Below, one piece after another: positions 59,340-64,000 of a DNA stretch of 64,000 bases. Within the stretch, counting starts at the first letter, position 1. Every line of letters begins with the position of its first letter. Both the position numbers and the translations under genes were made by a program. Below the pieces are notes generated by a model. That model was given only the letters and a program-made list of their open reading frames with translations, was not told the origin of the DNA and searched no databases. The DNA comes from Holacanthus passer (lineage: Eukaryota; Chordata; Actinopteri; Pomacanthidae): NCBI GenBank assembly GCA_025331565.1, contig JAFREQ010000043.1:4659001-4723000 (forward strand), written 5' to 3'.

Positions 59340-59490
59340 TGCTCAGAACGCCCAATAGTGCAGTGAATGGGTTTACACTGCTTTAGACACTTACCCAGGT
59401 TGTGGACTATATCCTTACTTGTGTTGTACCAACTCTCAGATGTACATCGCTTTGGATAAAAGCGTCTGCTAAATGAAACTGTAGAATTGT
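59340..59490 (+). mobile_element. L2-type LINE 3' end
   Basis: The element ends with ATGTACATCGCTTTGGATAA and AAGCGTCTGCTAAATGAAAC, the classic fish L2 3' terminus, preceded by GTGTTGTACCAACTCTCAG. Only the 3' end remains. It has the opposite orientation to the copy at 44.5 kb. Confidence 0.78.
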
Positions 59491-62400
59491 AGTTGAAAGC
59501 CCTGTGCATCATATACAGACGCTAAAGGGTACCTTGTGTGTACCTTAAATAAGTTTTGACAGGAAATGGTGTCAATTAAGTCCAGGCCTAGGAAAATTAT
59601 GTTGATGATTTGTTAGTAAAACAATTGTGGAATAAAGAGAAAGATCTCCTTTATTGAACTTTCATCAAAGCTATATTTAGAGTGAGTCTGATTTTCTTGA
59701 TATGATGCACATTCAGTTACAACCATTTATCATTCAGTCATAAAAAAAAACCCTGACAGGATCCAAGGAAGATGTCTGAGTCATTAACACCACACTGGGT
59801 ATCACACAGTGATACCTAGTGATACTCATATTTGCAGATTTGGCCCTGCATGAGCACAAGGAAGCACAAGGAAAGTTCTCCTCCTACTGTCTTCACCACC
59901 AACAGAGCTGACAGGAAAAGACACAACCCCAGGTACCACCTGAGCTCCACCCAGCAAAATGTCACAGCAGAGACCAAATCTACATTTTGACACGGGAGTG
60001 TGTCATGAGAGATATTCAATAATAATAATGATAATAATGGTACAAATTCCCTGTAATACTTTGTATATGCTTTGGTCTACAGTACAAACATCATTAATTT
60101 CGTCAGTGATCGGGTTCAAAATAAAGATAGCTTTGACTCTGAACTACAAACAATGGTAGATGAGCTTGAAAGCCTCTTAGTCAGATTCGTAGACACTGAG
60201 CTGATGTTCTTAACTCTGAGCAGCTTACAAGTACAAACAATAAAGTACCACTCATATGTCATCCTTTTCCACTCATATGTCATCCTCACCAGCGCCTGAT
60301 GTTAAACTGAGACAAAATCTATCTATCTATCTATCTTGCATTTTATAGGTCGTCTGGTTTGTCTGCCTGATGTACTGTGACAAAACTATCAATCCTTGGG
60401 TCACTATGACATGAGGAACCCCGTTAGGTGTACAGATAAAGACAGGGAATGACTATCTCCACTGTAGTTTACGCTTTTATGTAATTTCTTCATTACTTCC
60501 TTTTCTCCTCTCCTTCTCCCTCTCTTCACTTCTCTCCCCTTCTCTGTCTCTCCATCTTTTTTTTTTTTTCTTGCCGGCAGCCAGGCAGTGGCCTAGTTTA
60601 GCAGTGCAGAAGGTTTGTTAGCATCACCCCCAAAAGAAACAATAATAATGCAGAATCAAGGGAGATCACGGGGAGCTTCAAAATCTGTGCATGTTCAACT
60701 GCACATGCATCGACAGACACCTATACTGTTTACATGTCTCCATTTAAGTGTAGTGCAGGAACAGATGCTCATAGGTTCATACATACTGTCGAAGTGTATT
60801 GTGGAAGAACAAAAACAAGCGTACACCCCCACCCACACACACATACACACTGCTTCGCTTGCATCGTTGCATGGCTGCCAATTCTCTTTGGAGCATATAA
60901 CATTTTGCTTTGAGCGAAGCAAACCTGCTGCCTTACACATAAGATGCTGTTTGTTCGCTGCAACACTGTCTCCTAGAAATTATGTATATAAATTACTAAA
61001 TTGTTTTATTATTATATAATTATGTTGCCTGGATTATGTTCAGGGACAATGGTTCTTTGAGTAAATGAAACACGACGTGCGAACCACAGTGGATCCTGAC
61101 TGTGGTTGGGTTTGGTTAAGGTGAGGGAAAGATCATGATTTCGATTATATATTAATAAAAACTCTTACGCCTGAAGTCACTGCTGACTTTTTCCATACTA
61201 AAATTGACCATGATCTTTCCCTAACATTAACTGCTGCCAGTGCCTAAACATAATCAATGAAAAGTTGAATAGTGCTGTAGTCAGTACGAGTGGATAACTT
61301 TGGTGGAAAACAAATGAAATACAATGTCAGTGTACATTTCACTGATAGCATCAATGGTGTGCGCCTTACCAGGTATGTTAATTAACAACATTTCCTCATT
61401 ATTTTAATAGAAAACATAATTTGGTCGGCATTGTGTTTTACTCAAAATATATTCGCTATTGTCTATATTGACATAAAGTCACCACACCTTGATTCACATA
61501 CTGGATATTGTTTTCCATTTTGCAGCATGTTTTTTTATGTATTTGTTTGGTAGCTGTTGACAATGTGTAAAAATAACAATCAAGTTTCAAATCTTTTATA
61601 TCAAGTAAAACCAGTGAGGTAGAACAAAAACATAAAAAGCGTCTTCGGCTCATCACACAGTCCACGTCTTCCCCCCACATCACGTTTCCCTATTAGAAAA
61701 GACCTTCAAACAAAATCACACAAGTCACTGACTCCAACAACAGAAGGGAGGATATAAAAACAGTGAGAGGGACGAACAGAGAGAAGGAAGACAACAGACC
61801 AACAAAAGTGTATTCCTACCTCTATGTGTATGTTTACATGTACAAACAGCGGGCACTTGTGTCACATGTGTCAGCACGTGTCGCCCAATTGGCTGAACCA
61901 GTGCTGGGTTTCAGCTGACCCGTGTTATAATCTGTTGCAGTCAGTATAGGATGCTGGCCTGCAGGCGACTCTATGAGAAGCCATCCATCTGGGGCTCCAG
62001 ACAGTCGTTGCCATCTCCATTATTATTAACCATGACTCATTGCCCGGATTCACTGTTGAATCATAGCTAATAAAATGAATTAATATACATTGGGAATAAT
62101 ATACTGTATGCCCCCAAACTATTCACAAGAGTATTGGTTGGTCAGTTATATAATTTCAAGTGAAAAAAAATTTGTTTTGTTTTGCAGTAAAACTGAGTCA
62201 CTTTGCTTGCAGTCGACTCTGATTCATAGGAAAATTCACCAGCAATGAATGTTATTCTCTTTGGACGTGGTTATTGTGCCCACTGATATTGGAGACAATG
62301 AGATTAAATTGTTTGTGTCTGTGAACTCCCCTTCTATCCAGTGTGCTCATAATGTGACATACATGGTGAGAGGAGCACAATTACACGGCTGAACAAAGGT

Positions 62401-64000
62401 GGACGGCTTCTGAGTCTGTCCCTTATTACATCTTTCCTTTCCTGTACTGGGATGTTACTGTTCAACCAAGAGCCCATTCCTTAAATGCATAGTTCCACAT
62501 ATAGGAAAATACTCTTGTTTGTTTCCTTATCAAGTCTGTATGGTAATTATGAAGCTACAGCCAGCAGCAGGACTCTGTTGACCTTAGTTCAGCCTTGCAA
62601 TTGCTGCTGTTCGCCTCGTCAAACATTATCAGCACACTGGATGCAAAGAGACTGACTTTAACCGCAACAGTAATCTACAGGGACCTTCCTTTGCATTGAG
62701 CCAGTTCTGAACCTCTGTGTCAATACATAAATTGCTCCGACTACCCACAATGCTCTGCTATGTTCCCTTGAAAGAAACATAATCAAAAATCAGTTTTTTT
62801 TCGAGGAACCATTCAGAATCCAAAATTGTAAATACCTCATTTAAAAATTGGGAAAAATATTACTGACCTGCCGTGTTCGTTTTCCTTCTCAAACCACAGA
62901 CTGATTGAAAATGTAATATATTTCATTTCTGATTTTTTTTTTAAATTTCAAAGGTTCTCTGCCAAGGTTTTTTTTCCCTTCTGAAACTGGCTGTTTCGTT
63001 AAAATAACCCAACCATCATGTGGAAAACCCAGTCCTGTTGCCTTCAAGGTCAAATGTTCACAAATACACACTTAGTGTCATAGTCTTTCATTTTCTGACC
63101 AATGAACAATCACAGAGGAAAATATATAGTATAGTAGTGCAAAGTTAAACTTAAACATATCTATCTCTCCATTCTCTATCCAATGTCTGTGTTTAAGAAG
63201 AAGAATGAGAGAATGGAGGTTTAGCTTTCTGTTTCATCTGCAAAGGCAGAAGTACAAAATTTTTAATGTGGCTCCTGAGCTGTCAGGGTTACGACGAGCG
63301 GAGAAAAATGGGCGAAGCGTTCACTACATGTCATATTGAATTTTAGATACATGAAACTGTCTTGTGTTCTCAGTGCACCCCGAGCAACCTTGGGGTCTAG
63401 TAGTAGTTGTGTCCCATTCAGAGACTTTACAATGCGGCAATTTCACCTCACACTTTGTGAGCAGAACAAACTCAGTCACTATGGTATTGAAAAATAAATG
63501 TTTTAAAAAGACAGCCAAGGAATGTTTCACTGGAGGGGCTTCATGACATTACACTACATTGTCATTGCTCCCAAAAGTATTAGAGGGAAAACACTTGGAA
63601 AGAACAGAGTCAAGATGAGTTATTCTGTTAAACATGCCTCGCTATTTTCCCCTGTTAGTTTAAATTGAAAATAAGACTGGAAAAGGTTTGATCAGCATTA
63701 AAATTACCAATCCTTGTAATCCAACAGCTGTGGAGGACAAGAATATTGCTGAACTTGACTAAGCCATCGTGATTATTTTTTTCTATCCTTTTCTGCTCTG
63801 TTCTTATCTTTCTCTCTGTATTTTAATCATGTGAAGCCTCTGTGGGATTCAAGCCTCAACCTGGCTTTAAAGTCGTGCTGCTTTAACTCTTTCAGCCTCT
63901 TCTCTTGTGTCCTCCTTTAACAAATGAGCTGTGGCAGATATTCATGCACATAGACACAAACAGTTGTGAGTATAGCAGCAAAGAAGCATGGTGCTAGAAA
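59491..64000. other. No gene seen to the window end
   Basis: Unique AT-rich sequence with a (TATC)n at 60319-60337 and an inverted-arm repeat listed separately. A TATAAAAA lies at 61754 without other promoter support. No exon was recognised. Confidence 0.4.
61065..61290. repeat. Probable palindromic interspersed repeat
   Basis: GGGAAAGATCATG at 61125-61137 is mirrored by CATGATCTTTCCC at 61209-61221, with further weaker pairing outside (GGTTAAGG against AACATTAAC). A 71-base loop separates them. A foldback or MITE-like element is likely. Confidence 0.5.

Noticed and set aside
61754..61810. TATAAAAA followed by a purine-rich stretch, as a promoter
   Set aside because: One AT-rich word in AT-rich DNA, with no CpG, leader or donor nearby to support it.
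1..64000. CRISPR array, tRNA or rRNA genes, bacterial-type operons
   Set aside because: No regularly spaced repeats, no cloverleaf or rRNA sequence that I could recognise by eye, and the DNA is clearly vertebrate. A covariance-model scan was not possible here.

Overview
The window looks like genomic DNA of a teleost fish, probably a spiny-rayed (percomorph) species. The evidence is a compact multi-exon vertebrate gene with canonical GT-AG introns, many CA/GT and GA/CT microsatellites, tails of L2-type LINEs of the kind common in fish, and a PIF/Harbinger transposase fossil. The species cannot be fixed from this sequence alone. There is no bacterial or operon organisation.

Region 1 (about 80-2165) is a decayed partial tandem copy of an adhesion GPCR gene. 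It keeps scattered EGF exons and two membrane-domain exons with lost splice donors, frameshifts and large internal deletions. Region 2 (2896-11320) is the intact gene on the + strand. By hand I could assemble 23 coding exons, all in consistent phase, that sum to 2991 nt (996 residues plus stop). The order is signal peptide, a uromodulin/GP2-like D8C domain, one ordinary EGF and five calcium-binding-type EGF modules, a GAIN domain ending in a canonical GPS cleavage site, seven transmembrane helices of the ADGRE/CD97 (EGF-TM7) type, and a short cytoplasmic tail. The fusion of a D8C-like domain to an EGF-TM7 receptor is the most notable protein-level observation.

Region 3 (about 11.3-64 kb) has no recognisable protein-coding gene. 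Several signals together suggest the 5' end of a large + strand, possibly neuronal, gene whose coding exons lie beyond the window. They are a local 300-bp tandem duplication at 20.4-21.0 kb, a CT-rich, CpG-containing possible first exon ending at a GT donor at 21.23 kb, a near-perfect RE1/NRSE (REST) site at 22.22 kb, and an ATG-free possible internal 5'UTR exon at 39.47-39.72 kb flanked by good splice sites. The rest holds microsatellites, a degenerate minisatellite (35.2-35.5 kb), degraded transposable elements (Harbinger at 42.5 kb, L2 at 44.5 and 59.4 kb, other interspersed repeats), an RFX X-box, and blocks that read like conserved noncoding elements. The link between the 21 kb and 39 kb elements is inference; transcript data would decide it.

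All exon boundaries were derived by reading splice sites and reading frame by eye. Domain names rest on remembered family patterns, not on searches.
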